Part shown: piece by piece, positions 10,447 through 21,972 of the stretch
How positions within the stretch are numbered: the stretch's first letter is position 1
Layout of the letters: each line of letters begins with the position of its first letter
Source: Eulemur rufifrons
Lineage: Eukaryota > Chordata > Mammalia > Primates > Lemuridae
NCBI RefSeq assembly: GCF_041146395.1
Contig: NC_091000.1
Span: 12,600,501 to 12,664,500, forward strand
Direction: 5' to 3'
DNA length: 64,000 nucleotides
The notes under the pieces: model-generated
Told to the model about the DNA's origin: nothing
The model's database searches: none
The model's input: the letters and a program-made list of their open reading frames with translations, nothing else
Translations under genes and position numbers: made by a program

Positions 10447-11606
10447 TAGTACTTCTTTGATTTCATTCATCAGAGGTTTACAGTTTCCCTCATGTAGATC
10501 TTATACATATTTTGTTAGATTTAAGCCCAAATAATTCATTTTGGGGGCGCTAATGTAAATGGCATTGTGTTTTCAATTTGAAATTCCACTTGCCCCTTGC
10601 TGGTATATAGGAAAGCAATTGGCTTTTGTACGTAAACCTTGTATCTCCCCCAACCTTGCTATAATTGCTTAATAGTTCCAGAAGTTTTTTGTTGTTGTTG
10701 ATTTTTTTTTGGATTTTCTACATAGATGAGCATGTCATCTTTGAACAAAGGCAGTTTCATTCTTCCTTCCCAATCTGTATGCCTTTTATTTACTTTTCTT
10801 ATCTTATTTCATCAGCTAGGACTTCCAGTATGATGTTGAAAAGGAGTGCTGAGAGAGACATCCTTGCCTTGCTCCTGATCTTAGTGGAAAAGCTCTAAGT
10901 TTGTCACCAATCAGTATGATCTTAGCTGTAGATTTTATGTAGATATTATTTATCAGTTTGAGAAAATTCTACTCTATTCCTAGTTTACTGAGAGTTTTTA
11001 TCATGAATGGGTGTTGTATTTTGTCAAATGCTTCTTCTGTATCTATTAATATGACCAAGCAATTTTTCTTCTTTAGCCTGTTGATGTAATGGATTACATT
11101 AATTGATTTTCAAAAGTTGAACCAGTTTTGCATTCCTGGGATAAATCTCATTGGTCATGATGTACATTGTTGGATTTGATTTGCTAATATTTTGTTAAGT
11201 GTTTTTGCATCTATGTTTATGAGTGATATTGGTCTGTCAGGTTTCTTTCCTTATAATGCCTTTGTCTGGTTTTGGTACTATAGTAGCCGCAGCCTCATAG
11301 GATGAGTTGGGAAGTAATCGCTTGGCTTCTATCCTATGGAAAGAGATTGCAGAGAACTGGTATAATTTATTTCTTAAATGTTAGGTAGAATTCACCAATG
11401 AACTGATCTGGGCCTGGTGCTCTCTGTTTTAGAAGGTTATTAATTATTTATTCAATTTCTTGAATAGATATAAGCTTACTCAGATTGTCTATTTCTTCTT
11501 GTGTAAGTTTCTTCTTGTGTAAGGCACACAGTGTCTTTCAAAGAATTGGTCGATTTCATCTAGGTTATCAAATTTGTAGGCAATCTTCATAGCATTTCTT
11601 TATTAT
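10447..11606 (-). mobile_element. LINE-1 ORF2 fragment, antisense (3'-side part)
   Basis: Read on the minus strand, this is reverse-transcriptase-region L1 ORF2. On the plus strand the usual antisense landmarks occur in order: 'tttcattcatcagaggttta', 'gatgttgaaaaggagtgct', 'tgtcaaatgcttcttctgta', 'gaattcaccaatgaactgat'. No long frame survives. Full-length L1 is about 6 kb; this fragment lacks the 3' UTR and the 5' half. It continues beyond a young L1 insertion at 11607-11874. Confidence 0.75.
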
Positions 11607-11874
11607 CTTTTTTTTAATTTCAGAATATTACAAGGGTACAAATATTTTAGTTACATAAATTGCTTTTGTACCATTTGAGTCAAAGTTATAAGTGTGCCCA
11701 TATCCGAGCTAGTGTGTACTGTACCTGTTAGGTGTAAATTTATCTGTCCCCTACTCCCCACCACCACCTGCTTGATTTCTGATGAATGTTATTTCCATAT
11801 GTGCACATAGGTGGTGATTGATTAGTACCAATTTAATAGTGAGTACATGTGGTGTTTCTTTTCCATTCTTGTGA
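11607..11874 (-). mobile_element. Young lemur-type LINE-1 3' end nested in the older L1
   Basis: It starts with a T/A-rich tail (tttttttaatttcag), then 'aatattacaagggtacaaa' and the standard 3' UTR of strepsirrhine L1s, which also appears at 55401 and 63338. Both L1s are antisense. The older L1 text resumes with 'tatgtccatacaatctacag', which dates this insertion as later. It is truncated at its 5' end to about 270 bp. Confidence 0.7.
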
Positions 11875-12606
11875 TATTTATTTATGTCCATACAATCTAC
11901 AGTGAGGCCCCTTATTTCATTTCTGATAGCAATAATTTGTGTCCTTTCTCTTCTTTTTACAATTAGCCTGGCTAGAGACTGATCGATTTTATTAATATTT
12001 TCAAATAGTTTTTTTTTCAGTAATTTTCTCAGTTATACATTTCTTATTCTCAATTTCATTGATTTCTTCTCTAATTGTTATTATTTCCTTTCTTCTACGT
12101 ACTTTGAATTTAATTTGCTCCTTTTTTCTAGTTTCCTAAGGTGGAAATTTAGATGATTGATTTTAGATCTTTCTTCTTTTCTAATATATGCATTTAATGC
12201 TATAAATTTCCCTCTAAAAGCTGTTTCTCCTGCATCCCACAAATTTTGACAAGTTGTGTTCTCATTTTCATTAAGTTTTAGATTTCTCTTGAGATTTCTC
12301 CTTTGACTCATGTTATTTATAAGTGTATTGTTTAAGCTCTACATATTTGGGGATTTTCCAGTTACCTTACTGTTACTAATTTTTAGTTAAATTCCACTGT
12401 GGTCTGAAAGCAGACATTGTATAATTTCTATTTGTTTAAATTTGTTAAGGTGTGTTTTATGGCACAGAATGTGATTTATCTTGTTGAATGTTCCATGTAA
12501 TCTTGAGAAGAATGTGCATTCTGCTGCTGTTGAATGAAGTAGTCTATAGATATATTCAACTGATTTTGATGGTATTGTTGAGTACTAGTATGTTGTCCTT
12601 ACTATT
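11875..12606 (-). mobile_element. LINE-1 ORF2 fragment, antisense (5'-side part)
   Basis: Continuation of the older L1 toward the amino-terminal half of ORF2. Landmarks on the plus strand are 'tttatcttgttgaatgttcc', 'tcttgagaagaatgtgcatt' and 'tattcaactgattttgatgg'. The element stops abruptly near 12606 at an LTR-like sequence. Confidence 0.7.
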
Positions 12607-12885
12607 GTTAGGGTTTAGGACACACCACTCCAAAATATGAGTGTAGAAGACCAGAATATGACACCCCAAAATATATTTCTTTGGCATATTTCTAGCTGAT
12701 TATTTAAAGAAACTACAGACACAAGAATAGCTCTGAAATGCTATCCTTTGGTAAAATAAATTTACATCCATAAATGAAATCTACATTAGTAAAAGTATCT
12801 GTGTCGGGAAGAGGGCTGCTCCAGACAACCTTTATTACCTAAGAGACTTTTTATCTGCATAACAAAATAATCTTTATGCACCACA
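12607..12885 (+). mobile_element. LTR-like fragment
   Basis: It begins TGTTAGGGTTTAGG and contains 'caccactccaaaatatg' and 'accccaaaatatatttc', wording common in some mammalian ERV LTRs. The block 'ccaaaatatg' is also found at the start of the LTR-like element at 59385. The subfamily is unknown and the right edge is a guess. Confidence 0.35.
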
Positions 12886-13386
12886 CATTTTCTGGGCATA
12901 TTGCTTTTAGCTGGAGACCCTATTTCCCAGTTTCTCTTGCAGGCAAGAGAGGCCATGTGACTAGATTTGGGAGAGGAGGGAAGTTACTTCCCCTTAAAGA
13001 CAAAACTGTTTTCATTGCATTTTCTCTTTCCTCCTTTCTGTGGAACGGGAAATGGAACAGCAGAACAGCTGCCTCCGATTCAGAGATGGAAGCTGTACCT
13101 CAGAGCGTCCCGCCAGCCTGGATTCCTGAATGTTCTTGTGGGGCAAGGCCGTCCTGCCATTCCCAAACCACTCCCCTACCTTTGAAACTTTACATGAGAG
13201 AAAGAAAGGTAAACAATTTGATAAAAGCCATTCTATATTGGAATCTCTTGATACGGCAAAGAGATGTGTCTAGTACACAGGCACTATTTTTGCATATCTA
13301 TCTATATTTTAAAAGAATATACATTTTTTTGATCCCCACTTACTTTTACATTTGTCTGTCCTGTGTTCTATTACTAAGGTGTTTAT
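12886..13386. other. Unassigned sequence, possible DNA-transposon remnant
   Basis: 'tttcccagtttctcttgcag' followed by 'gaggccatgtgactagattt' resembles a widespread old DNA-transposon end, but I cannot confirm it. The 170-residue frame at 12876-13388 spans this and is not conserved-looking: it ends in low-complexity hydrophobic residues encoded by AT-rich DNA. Confidence 0.3.
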
Positions 13387-13404
13387 AAAAAAAAAAAAAA
13401 AAAA
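13387..13404. repeat. A18 run
   Basis: Uninterrupted adenines. No recognisable retroposon precedes it, so it may be a simple mononucleotide tract. Confidence 0.8.
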
Positions 13405-14780
13405 CAAATCAGCACTGGTTTCTCCAAGACGCATCATTAATTCACAGTCGTAGTTTGAGGCCTTTTTACCTCTTCAGAACACATCAGCAAATGGCACATC
13501 CCCATAGCAACAGTGGCTTTTGTGGCAACGATTCCAGGATGGATCTGAATCTCTGTGCAAAAGTAAGAGAGGGAGGGGAAAGAAGGCAGGTGCTGTTATC
13601 TAAAAATCCTTCACGAGTATAAGATCTACCATACGTAGCATTAAGCTAACGTCATTGCACTTGATCCGTACGGACCCTGGCTGTATCCCTAAGTTGGCTA
13701 CTTGGCAACTGTGGCTGATTTTTCTCCATAGAGCCCCAGCTGGGCTCACATGATTACCTTACGAGACATTTTTCCTCATGGGAAGCAAACTCTGTACTGC
13801 AGAAGTTTCATATCTTAAACTACAAGATATCGGGAGCAAATCTTGTGTCAGGGAACCAGAACTCTCTAACAGAGAAAATGCACCCTTGTTCCCATTTCAG
13901 AGCAGCTATTAGCCAGATGGCACATGGCTGTGACAGTACTTGTCTGGGTGAGCGATGGCCCCTGTTTTAGACCCTACGTGAAGCCACTATGGACTTAGAA
14001 TCTTTGGGATTCTGTGTTTTTGTATGGAATCAGTTCTGGCAATGTATTGATCTTTCTTTCCCCAAAGTAGGCTTCAAAGACAGAGATCTTTTTGAATGTA
14101 ACAGCACCAAATGGCTGGGTGGAAAAGACCTTGCTCTGAGGAAGAGTAAGTCAGGGAGATGCTGGAGAAAGTTGTTCCCCGAGGTCGATGGGAGAAATTG
14201 TCCCCTTCACTGTTGACCTGTTACATTAGCCCTTGATACCATTTTTAAACATTAGCAGCGGTTCCATCTATTTATACCCACAAACATGCAAAATGGCCTC
14301 AGTTCTTCAAAGAGTTGTCTCCCTCTAGTGGCCAAAGATTTTTTTTAAAAGACTCAAGCGTGCAAGGAACTGAGTCACTAACGACATAAAACCTTTACGT
14401 TTTTGTGGGCAATATAGAAATAGTCCTTGAATTTGGAAATATCATTGTAGCATGCAATTTTATAATTTTCCCCATGATCAGTCCAGGAATGATTGCATCA
14501 ATTTCAGCTATTGTGAGAACTAATCTGAGTATCATGACATGAGATCAACAAAGCGGTGCTGAGATACCACCACTGGGGGGTCCGCTGGGCTCACTCTCCC
14601 GAAAGCTATTGGCTTTGGCACAGCAGTAAAGAAGTGGAATGACAAACGATGATAAGTCTTGGACCTCCACCTTCACTCCCACATAGTTGAAACCGAGAAT
14701 CTCTGAGTCTCCAGCAGTCAAGACCATAAAAGCCAAAGGTGTGCTGTAGGGACTGGTCCTGACAAACTGGAGGTGCCCCG
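13405..14780. other. Unassigned sequence
   Basis: No gene or repeat family is recognised. A CTCF-like motif on the minus strand lies at 14320-14333. The frames at 13989-14216 and 14545-14966 show no domain. Confidence 0.35.
14320..14333 (-). promoter_or_regulatory. CTCF-like motif
   Basis: Minus strand ggccactagaggga agrees with the core of the CTCF consensus (ccactagrkggc-like). Such motifs arise by chance and are frequent within old SINEs, so occupancy is unknown. Confidence 0.3.
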
Positions 14781-14789
14781 TGGTAGGCG

Positions 14790-15095
14790 GAAGGGCAGCC
14801 CCTCAGAGATGTCCATGTCCCATCCCTGGAGCCTGTGCACAAGGCGGGTTCCTTGGCAAAGCAGGGTTAAGGATGCAGATGGAGCTAAAGTGGGTACAGA
14901 GGGTACCCTGGATTGTTGGGGGGCACCCTGTGAAATCACAAGGGTCCTTAATGCAGAAGAGGCCACAGGCCCTCTAACACTTGGACTTCAGCCCCGGGAG
15001 ACCCATTTCAGATCTGTGACGTTCAGAACTGTAAGATAATAAATTTGTGTTGTTTTCAGTTTGTAGTAATTTGTTACAGCAGCAAGAAGAAACCG
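14790..15095 (+). mobile_element. MLT1-type MaLR LTR (sense)
   Basis: The 3' half is typical: 'gttcagaactgtaagataat', 'aaatttgtgttgtttt', 'agtttgtagtaatttgttac' and 'agcagcaagaagaaac'. This is the U5-side end of MLT1 LTRs, an old ERVL-MaLR family. The 5' limit is uncertain. Confidence 0.55.
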
Positions 15096-15462
15096 TGCCC
15101 TAATTGCGGTCCTGGAGGAAATCTGAAACACCGACAGACCTTGAATTCACTCTTACTAACCAGGAGTGACCTGCCAGTAAGCCTGCCCGAGATGGCCCTC
15201 TCAGAGCGTGGACTGGGTGGTGTGGCTCCTCAGCGCTCCTCCCCGTATTGACAGCGGCTGGCCCTGCTGTGCTCCTAGGACCAGCTAGGCATGGAGCATT
15301 TCAGCTGCTAAACACCTTCCTTCTCTGCAGTAAGCTGGTCTCCTCCGGTGCTACACGGTCTAGGAATCCATGTGTTCCAAGCTTTTCATGCAGTTGATAA
15401 AGCAACAGGGATACTTTTGCCTCTGCATCTGTTCCAGGATTGGTTGCATCAAAACAAAACCC

Positions 15463-16340
15463 ACCTCTTCCGTCCTGCAAGATGGTAGGTGGAAAAGCCG
15501 AGAAGCTAGAAGCTAAGGAAAGAAACCTGGAGCAGCAAAGTTGAGAAGAGTAACTTCAAAGCCAAGAAGCCTAAAAAGAAGAAGCCCCCTGCAGCCGAAA
15601 CCCCGTCCTGTCAGGGGAACTGGCGGATATTCCCAACCTGGAAGGCCTGTGGACAAGAGGCAGGACTCAGCCGCCAAATCCAGGATTGAAAAGAAAAAAA
15701 GAGAAGGTTCTTGCTACTGTCACCAAACCAGCTGGTGATGACAAGAACGATGGTGCCTGGGTGGTTAAATGTCACAAAGTGCCTACGTACGCTCCTACTG
15801 AAGATGTGCCTTGAAAGCTGTTGCACCCCAGCAAGAAACCCTTCAGTCCCCACGTGAGAAAACCTCAAACCAACGTCACTCCCAGACCGTCGGACCATCC
15901 TCTCTGGGCGCCACAGAGCCGAGAGGGTGGTTCTCTGGAAGCAGCTGAGCAGTGACTGGCCTCTGGGCCTCCATCGAGTTCCTCTGCATAGGACACACCA
16001 GAAATTTGTCATTGCCACCCCTGCCAAAGTCGATATCACTGGTGTGACAATCCCCACATGACTCACTGACCCTTACTTCAAGAAGAAGCTGCATAAGCCC
16101 AGACACCAGGAAGGTGACATCTTCAACACGGAGAGAGAAACGCAGGCTTACGAAGCAGCGCGAGCTTGCTCAGCAAGTGGTGGACTCACAAAGTTTGCCA
16201 CGAGTCAAAGTTGTTCCTTGGATCTCAGGCTACCTGCATGCGGTGTTCTCGCTCACACGTGGAATTTATCCTCATGAATTGGGGCTCTAAATTTCATGCA
16301 AACAACCTAATTAAATAAGTGATACATTTAAAACAAATAA
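15463..16340 (+). pseudogene. RPL6 (retrocopy): RPL6 processed pseudogene
   Basis: A dead retrocopy of the mRNA for ribosomal protein L6 (eL6), a large-subunit protein. It starts in the 5' UTR (cctcttccgtcctgcaag), has a start codon at 15482-15484, and ends with the 3' UTR wording 'aacctaattaaataag' and an A-rich stretch at about 16320-16340. Translated pieces recall eL6, for example KEKVLATVTKPAGDDKN (15702-15755) and, near the end, GIYPH-like coding before the stop equivalent at 16288-16290. The first in-frame stop is at 15542-15544, about codon 21. Many frameshifts follow, and all introns are absent. Parent length is about 290 residues. Nothing suggests use as a gene. The call rests on remembered eL6 sequence. 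Confidence 0.85.
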
Positions 16341-18170
16341 ATAAACCAAGACCCAGTGCTTCTAGCAGAAAGCTCTTCTAGCCCTGTCGCTGTTTGGAAG
16401 CCCAGTCCTCACTGCCGGGCGGAGAAGGAGGAGACAGTAATTGTTCCAAAGCGCCCTCCGCCCTCCCTCCGGGCCCAGCTCCACCCTCCTGCTCCACCCA
16501 GAGGGCAGCGCCACGGACTTCCGAATTCACACAGCACTGCCCAGCATTAGTGTGAGCAGAAGGGCCGGCGCCCCTGGCAGGCCACAGACGACGACAAAGG
16601 CCCTGATTCAGGGGCTGCAGCTCCACAGCAGGCTGGAAGTCGACCCTTCCCACGGGAGCCACGCAGCACCTCTGGCTTTCTTCACCGTCCCCAATAAATG
16701 GGAGGCTTTGGGCCCGCAAAGCGTGGTGCTGTTTCATTAAACCCCACAGACTCCAAATTACTACCCCTGCGCTTATGAAGGGTTTCTTAAGGGCAGTGTG
16801 TTTGCAGAATGAGTTACAACAACTTTTATTCCCCAAGCAGGACTCCTTTGCATAAGGGCAGCGCAGGTAGGGCCCGTGAGGCTATAGCTCGGGCCCCTAC
16901 GCAATCTTTTTTTTTTTTTTTCCTGTGGGGAATCACTGCCATTTGCTTTAGGTGAGCTTTGCTGTCAAAATTCTCACTTGCCTGCATGGTCAGCACATAC
17001 CCTCTTCCAGCCTCATTCCAGGCTGAAAAACAGAGTGGAAAAGTTTAGTCGTGCATTTGATTCAACTGCATCTCGTTTCTGTGGAAACCAGGCTGCTACA
17101 TTAGCCCAATTCTATCTTTCCTACTATGAGACCCACCTTTCACTAGCAATTTTAAAGTAGATTTTCACCTTCCCTGGGTATTAACCTTCGACTTGCAGAA
17201 GCTAGCGTGGCTTTGTGGGTTATAGAATATCCATATGCAAAGAACTCACAAAGAGCCCGATCCAAAATAGCCATTGTATCGGCTGTGGTCTTCCGACACG
17301 GAGGCCCACTCAATACTGAAGACAAACTCGGTGCCATCTCCAAGAAAGATCAAGTGCAGCAGGAAAAGGAATGCCCACGGCCACGTGACGAGGCGCATTC
17401 TGCGGCCACACTCGGGCTCCACGGTAGAGGGTTGAGACTGACTGGCATCGCCGGCCATGGACTTGGGGGGGGGGGGGGCGTGTGCAGAGGCACAGGTTCC
17501 CCAAATCAGATGCTGTGTGTCTCCTTCAGAGCAGAGCAGCGTGTTCAGTCTGTGGGTTACGTGGACTCCGAGGAGCTCAGGTCCAGCAGTCAGGCAGGAG
17601 GGTCACAGAAGTCACTTCTGATCCACCTGGAGCACAGGAGTCTTCTAGACTCAGATTCCTTGGGGCTTGGGCACTGGTATCTCATTCCTTTTATTTGGGT
17701 CAAGCCATGTGCTTCTTTTAAGCATTTGACATACACCATTAAGAGTTAGCCTGACCCTAAATAGGAGCCTATTCTCCCTAGAGCAGGGGCAGAGAGTGTC
17801 TGATTCCCCCTTCCCAGAACTGGGGAATCTGGGAGTGCTAATCGGGAATGTTTTAAGTTGTTAGGTGAAACAGGTGAAAGAAAGCTGACTTGAATTAACT
17901 TAGGCAAAAGTCAAGAGCAAATGGCAGTGACTCCCCACGAAAACACCGTGTGGGATCCCCCGCTATGGCCTCACGTGTCCTTCCCATGCTGCACATATGC
18001 AAAGGAGTCCTCTTGGGGAATAAAAGGTATTGTGACTATTCTGGAAATATACAACTCTTAAGAAACCCTTAATAAGCACAGGAGTAGTAATTAGAAGTCT
18101 TTGAGGGTTAATGAAATACAGTATCGCATTTTGCAGGCCCAAAGCCTCCTATTTATTGGAGACTCAGGGA
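16341..18170. other. Unassigned sequence, moderately GC-rich
   Basis: No repeat family or gene is recognised. A T-run lies at 16908-16922 and a run of 14 guanines at 17465-17478. A minus-strand frame at 17246-17458 has a hydrophobic segment near its middle (WPWAFLFLLHLIFLG) resembling a signal peptide, but it is short and is overlapped by a longer plus-strand frame. Confidence 0.35.
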
Positions 18171-18182
18171 AGAAAGCCAGAG

Positions 18183-18334
18183 AGCTGGGCGCGGTGGCAC
18201 GTGCCGGTAGTCCCAGCTACTCCAGAGGCTGAGACAAGAGGATCCCTTGAGCCCAGGAGTTCGAGTCCAGCCTGGGCAACATGGAGAGACCTTGTCTCTA
18301 AAACAAAACAAAACAAAACAAAAAAATGAAAGAA
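18183..18334 (+). repeat. Alu-type monomer (FLAM-like, 7SL-derived)
   Basis: One arm only: 'gctgggcgcggtggcacgtg', 'tcccagctactccagaggct', 'ttgagcccaggagttcgag', 'cagcctgggcaacatgg', then an (aaaac)n tail. It keeps the Pol III A and B box region of 7SL. Flanking direct repeats agaaagccagag (18171-18182) and agaaagccggag (18335-18346) are its target-site duplication. Confidence 0.85.
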
Positions 18335-18346
18335 AGAAAGCCGGAG

Positions 18347-18974
18347 TTGTGAAGTTGCTCTTTGAGAAGAGTGGAGCGGAGTGCTCAGTGTACCCCTAGA
18401 GAGGGTCAGAATGCAATTGGCCCTCAGAACAACTGTCCCAGCAAAACTCTCCCACCGTCTCTTGAGTCTAATTCCCTCTGGCATTGGCTTCACACTCACA
18501 CTGGCTCCTCTAGGTAACCAACACGTCTCCATCACCTCCTGAGCCTCCAGCTCTCGGTCAGAGGGACCCACTCCTTTGCTTCATTCCAGGGTGGGATTCT
18601 CACAGGTCCTCTGTGCCGACCACTGGACCAGGGCTGAAGTGGTCTGATCAGGCTGACTCTGGTGTCGCGCCCATTCCTGGATTGCTTAGCTAGGGCAGGG
18701 GACAGGTCTGAGGGTCTGGAGCTGTTCCCAGAGGCCCATTCCTAAGTATCAGGTCCCTCTCGGAAAATGAGCAGAGTGACCACTGGTCATCCCTCACTGG
18801 GGCCACCACCCCACGAGCCAGGACTGGGCATGAGAAGGGAAGGGGTGTAGTAGCAACCATCGGTTTATAGAGTGGGTTAAAGGGTCAGACCCACCACAGT
18901 CCAGGGTCCCAAGTAACAGGAATGTGTCCGAAACACGGAGTCTGAGGCAGGGAGTGTGAAGCAAAGTAGTAGCC
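18347..18974. other. Unassigned sequence
   Basis: Nothing recognised; short overlapping frames only. Confidence 0.35.
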
Positions 18975-19195
18975 GCAGTAACAATGACAGCAAAAACAAT
19001 GCCATCCATTGAGCATCTGTTCTGTGCCAAGCATATAGAAGCACTTCATATGCACTGTTTCCAATCCTTACAACCTGTGTGGGAGGTGCTATTAGTCCCA
19101 TTGTGCGGTAAGAAAATTAGGATTCACAGACTCTAAGAGACTCTTCTATAGCGTCAGAGCTAATAGGTGACAGAAATGGATCTGACATGCAGGGC
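18975..19195 (-). repeat. MIR fragment (antisense)
   Basis: 'ccattgagcatctgttctgt', 'gccaagcatatagaagcact' and 'taagaaaattaggattcaca' are the reverse complement order of the MIR core and tail. Confidence 0.55.
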
Positions 19196-19503
19196 CTAGG
19201 AAAAGGATCAAGCACGTCCTTTGGGGGTAACTTAATGCGCCTGTGATTGTCTGTGGCAAACATACTCCAAGAGGAAAAGCCTTGTAGGAGGGACTGTGAG
19301 TGTCTCCGGGGGAAGGAGGGAGATGCCACGGAAATGGGCTAACCCAGAGGGAGGCCGTGCTTGACTAGCCTCTCGGAGTTGTGTGGGGACCACAAGTTTT
19401 CGGGTTGAGTGGGAGAGTCCTGATTTTACCTGGAGTTCCAGCAACTGTATTAATCACACCCCCTTTCTCTCTTTCTCTCTCTCTGACATAAACATTCAGT
19501 CAG

Positions 19504-19860
19504 TGGGCTGAATCTTGTTTATGTCCCCAAAATTCACATGTTGAAATCCTAACCTCCAAGGTGATGGTATTAGGAGCTGAGGCCTTTGGGAGGTGATTAG
19601 GTCACGAGGGCAAAGCTCTCATGAACGGGATCAGTGCCTTATACACCATGTCCTCGAGACTCCCTCGCCCCTTCTGCCATGCGAGGACACAGTGAGAAAG
19701 TGCCGCCTACGAGCCAGGAAACAGGCCCTCGCCAGACATGAAATCTGCGGGTGCCTTGATCCTGGGCCTCCCAGACTCCAGCACTGTGAGCAATCCATTT
19801 CTGTCGTGTATAAGCCACGCAGTTTGTGGCATTTTGTAATAGCCTGAATGGACTCAGATA
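19504..19860 (+). mobile_element. MST-type MaLR LTR (sense)
   Basis: Recognised by 'gtccccaaaattcacatgtt', 'gaaatcctaacctccaaggt', 'ttgggaggtgattaggtca', 'ccatgcgaggacacagtgag' and 'gtgagcaatccatttctgt'. It ends near 'gaatggactcagataataca'. It looks close to full length for a solo MSTA/MSTB-like LTR. Confidence 0.75.
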
Positions 19861-20754
19861 ATACACACATATTTAATAGAAAGGATGTGGAATACACAAT
19901 TTATAATTAATAATGAAACATATGCTATTCTTTAATGTAAATTTCATATAACTAGTTGATTCTCACAGCATCAAATTCTGTGAGAATTTTTTGGTTGATT
20001 TTTGCTAAAGTCATGTATCCTTAGTCAACCTGTGGTTGTCATTCAACCACGATTTGTCAAATGATGATGCATTCCAATCTGCTCTTTTCCTAATGAGTTT
20101 ATTGTTACTAAATCTGATACGTGATCTACCGCTATACCATTTCTCATCCTTGTGAAAATTATATTGATTAAACAGAAACTTCTTTCAGTGCTACTCACTG
20201 CAATACTGCTAACTCTCTTCATACGGTTGTAGGAATTAGAGCATTGTTTAATAATGGCTATATTTAATAACTGACTCCAATGAAAGTCTAAAAAATTTAA
20301 CAGTCAACTCATTGCTCGCTGCCATTGAGACAGGCCAGCCTCACTGCTGCAAGTATCCTAACTCTGGCCCCTTTTAGAAAAGCTCTAATCCTCTGTCCAC
20401 AGCTGCAGTGTTGGTGACTGTGACATTATATTCCTAACGAACCAGACGAGTGGGAAGGTGGCGAGGAAAGGGCTGGGGGGCGGGGAGCTTGGCATCCTGT
20501 GACCTGGGAGCTGTGCAACTGTACTCCCACTTTTAAACCGCTCCTCACTGTGAGCAGACAGGGACACTGAAGGACTCGGAAGGACAGCTTAGGAGAGCCC
20601 ACCTCTGGGAGCCACGTGGGCTCATGCAGTTTTCTACATGCTGCAGCTTCTGTCCTTCTCACAGCCAGGGAGAAGTTTATTCAACTTCCCTGTAGCTGGG
20701 AAGAATCCGATTCTACTTATAAAACCAAGTTTATTTCACATTTTTAGAGACTTC
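19861..20754. other. Unassigned sequence
   Basis: AT-rich to 20330 and then mixed. No recognised repeat or gene. Confidence 0.35.
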
Positions 20755-20900
20755 ATGGTGCAGGGGAAATAATCAGAAGATTAGGGTTTGACTTCTAGCT
20801 CTGACATTCGAGTGAGTAAGTATTCATTCTCTCTAAATCTCCGTGTCGAAATCTTGGCTATAAAATGGAAATAACAAGGACACTGATACTTAAGGCACAA
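20755..20900 (+). repeat. MIR fragment
   Basis: 'ttagggtttgacttctagct', 'ctgacattcgagtgagtaag' and 'tctaaatctccgtgtcgaaa' followed by 'ctataaaatggaaataac' mirror the MIR core in sense orientation. Confidence 0.5.
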
Positions 20901-21007
20901 GATTCTGTGTTAAGTATTAGTCAAGTTTAATTAATTCAGAATTAAATGAGGCAACATACATAACAGAATCCTTGTAGGCTATTTATATTGTTTAAATGTA
21001 CTGTTAT

Positions 21008-21557
21008 AGAATGGAGATTTCTCAAAGAAGTAGACATAGAACTACCATTCGATCCAGCAGTCCCACAACTGGGGACCCACCCAAAGGAAAAGAGTCATCA
21101 TAGCAAAAGACACCTGCACCTGCAGGACCATTCACAATGGCAAGGATATAGAATCAACCTAAGTGTCCATCAATGGATGACTCAATATAGAAAATGTGAT
21201 AGATAACATGGAATACTACACTGCCATAAAAAAGAATGAAATCATGTCTTTTACAGCAACATAGATGGAACTGGAGGCCATTATCTTAAGTAAAATGACT
21301 CAAACACAGAAAGCCAAATACTCCATGTTCTCATGTATAAGTACATATGGAAATAGAGAGTTTAGAATAGTAGACACTGGAGACCTGGAAGAGTAGAAGC
21401 GTGGGAGGCGGTGATGGATGAGAAATTACTTAATGGATATAATGTATACTATTTGGGTGATGGTTACACTAAAAGCCCAGACTTCACAATGCAATATATC
21501 CATGTATCAAAACTGCACTTGTACCCTCTAAATCTATAAAAATAAAAAAAAAAAAAA
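21008..21557 (+). mobile_element. LINE-1 3' end with poly-A (sense, 5' truncated)
   Basis: ORF2 carboxy-terminal coding is followed by a 3' UTR. The frame at 21000-21206 reads EWRFLKEVDIELPFDPAVPQ, the expected L1 ORF2 tail, then breaks. Later text includes 'aacatagatggaactggagg' and 'atccatgtatcaaaactgca'. The A-tail is at 21542-21557. It is an intermediate-age, 5'-truncated copy. Confidence 0.8.
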
Positions 21558-21605
21558 CAGGGAAAGTTTTAGATAAATAAGTAAATAAACAAACTAATCA
21601 ATTTA

Positions 21606-21962
21606 GGCCAGGCGCGGTGGATCACGCCTGTAATCCTAGCACTCTGGGAGGCCGAGGCGGGTGGATCACTCGAGATCAGGAGTTCAAGACCAGCCTTAGC
21701 AAGAGTGAGACCCTGTCTCTACTAAAAATAGAAAGAAATTATCTGGCCAACTAAAATATATATATAGAAAAAATTGCCGGGCATGATGGTGCATGCCTGT
21801 AGTCCCAGCTACTCAGGAGGCTGAGGCAGTAGGATTGCTTAAGCCCAGGAGTTTGAGGTTGCTGTGAGCTAGGCTGACGCCATGGCACTCACTCTAGCCT
21901 GGGCAACAAAGCAAGACTCTGTCTCAAAAAAAAATAAATAAATAAAATAAAATAAATTAAAA
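21606..21962 (+). repeat. Dimeric Alu, strepsirrhine type
   Basis: Left arm from ggccaggcgcggtgg, then an A-rich linker with 'ggccaactaaaatatatata', then a right arm reading gttgctgtgagctaggctga and tgacgccatggcactcac. The tail is (aaat)n. The insertion is bracketed by aatcaattta at 21596-21605 and 21963-21972, a clean 10-bp target duplication. The linker and right arm set it apart from human Alu families. Confidence 0.92.
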
Positions 21963-21972
21963 AATCAATTTA

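Noticed and set aside
17207..17749. 180-residue plus-strand frame
   Set aside because: It runs through a 14-base guanine tract and shows no recognisable domain.
21008..21206. 72-residue frame as a possible gene
   Set aside because: It is the L1 ORF2 carboxy-terminal tail, followed by L1 3' UTR and poly-A.
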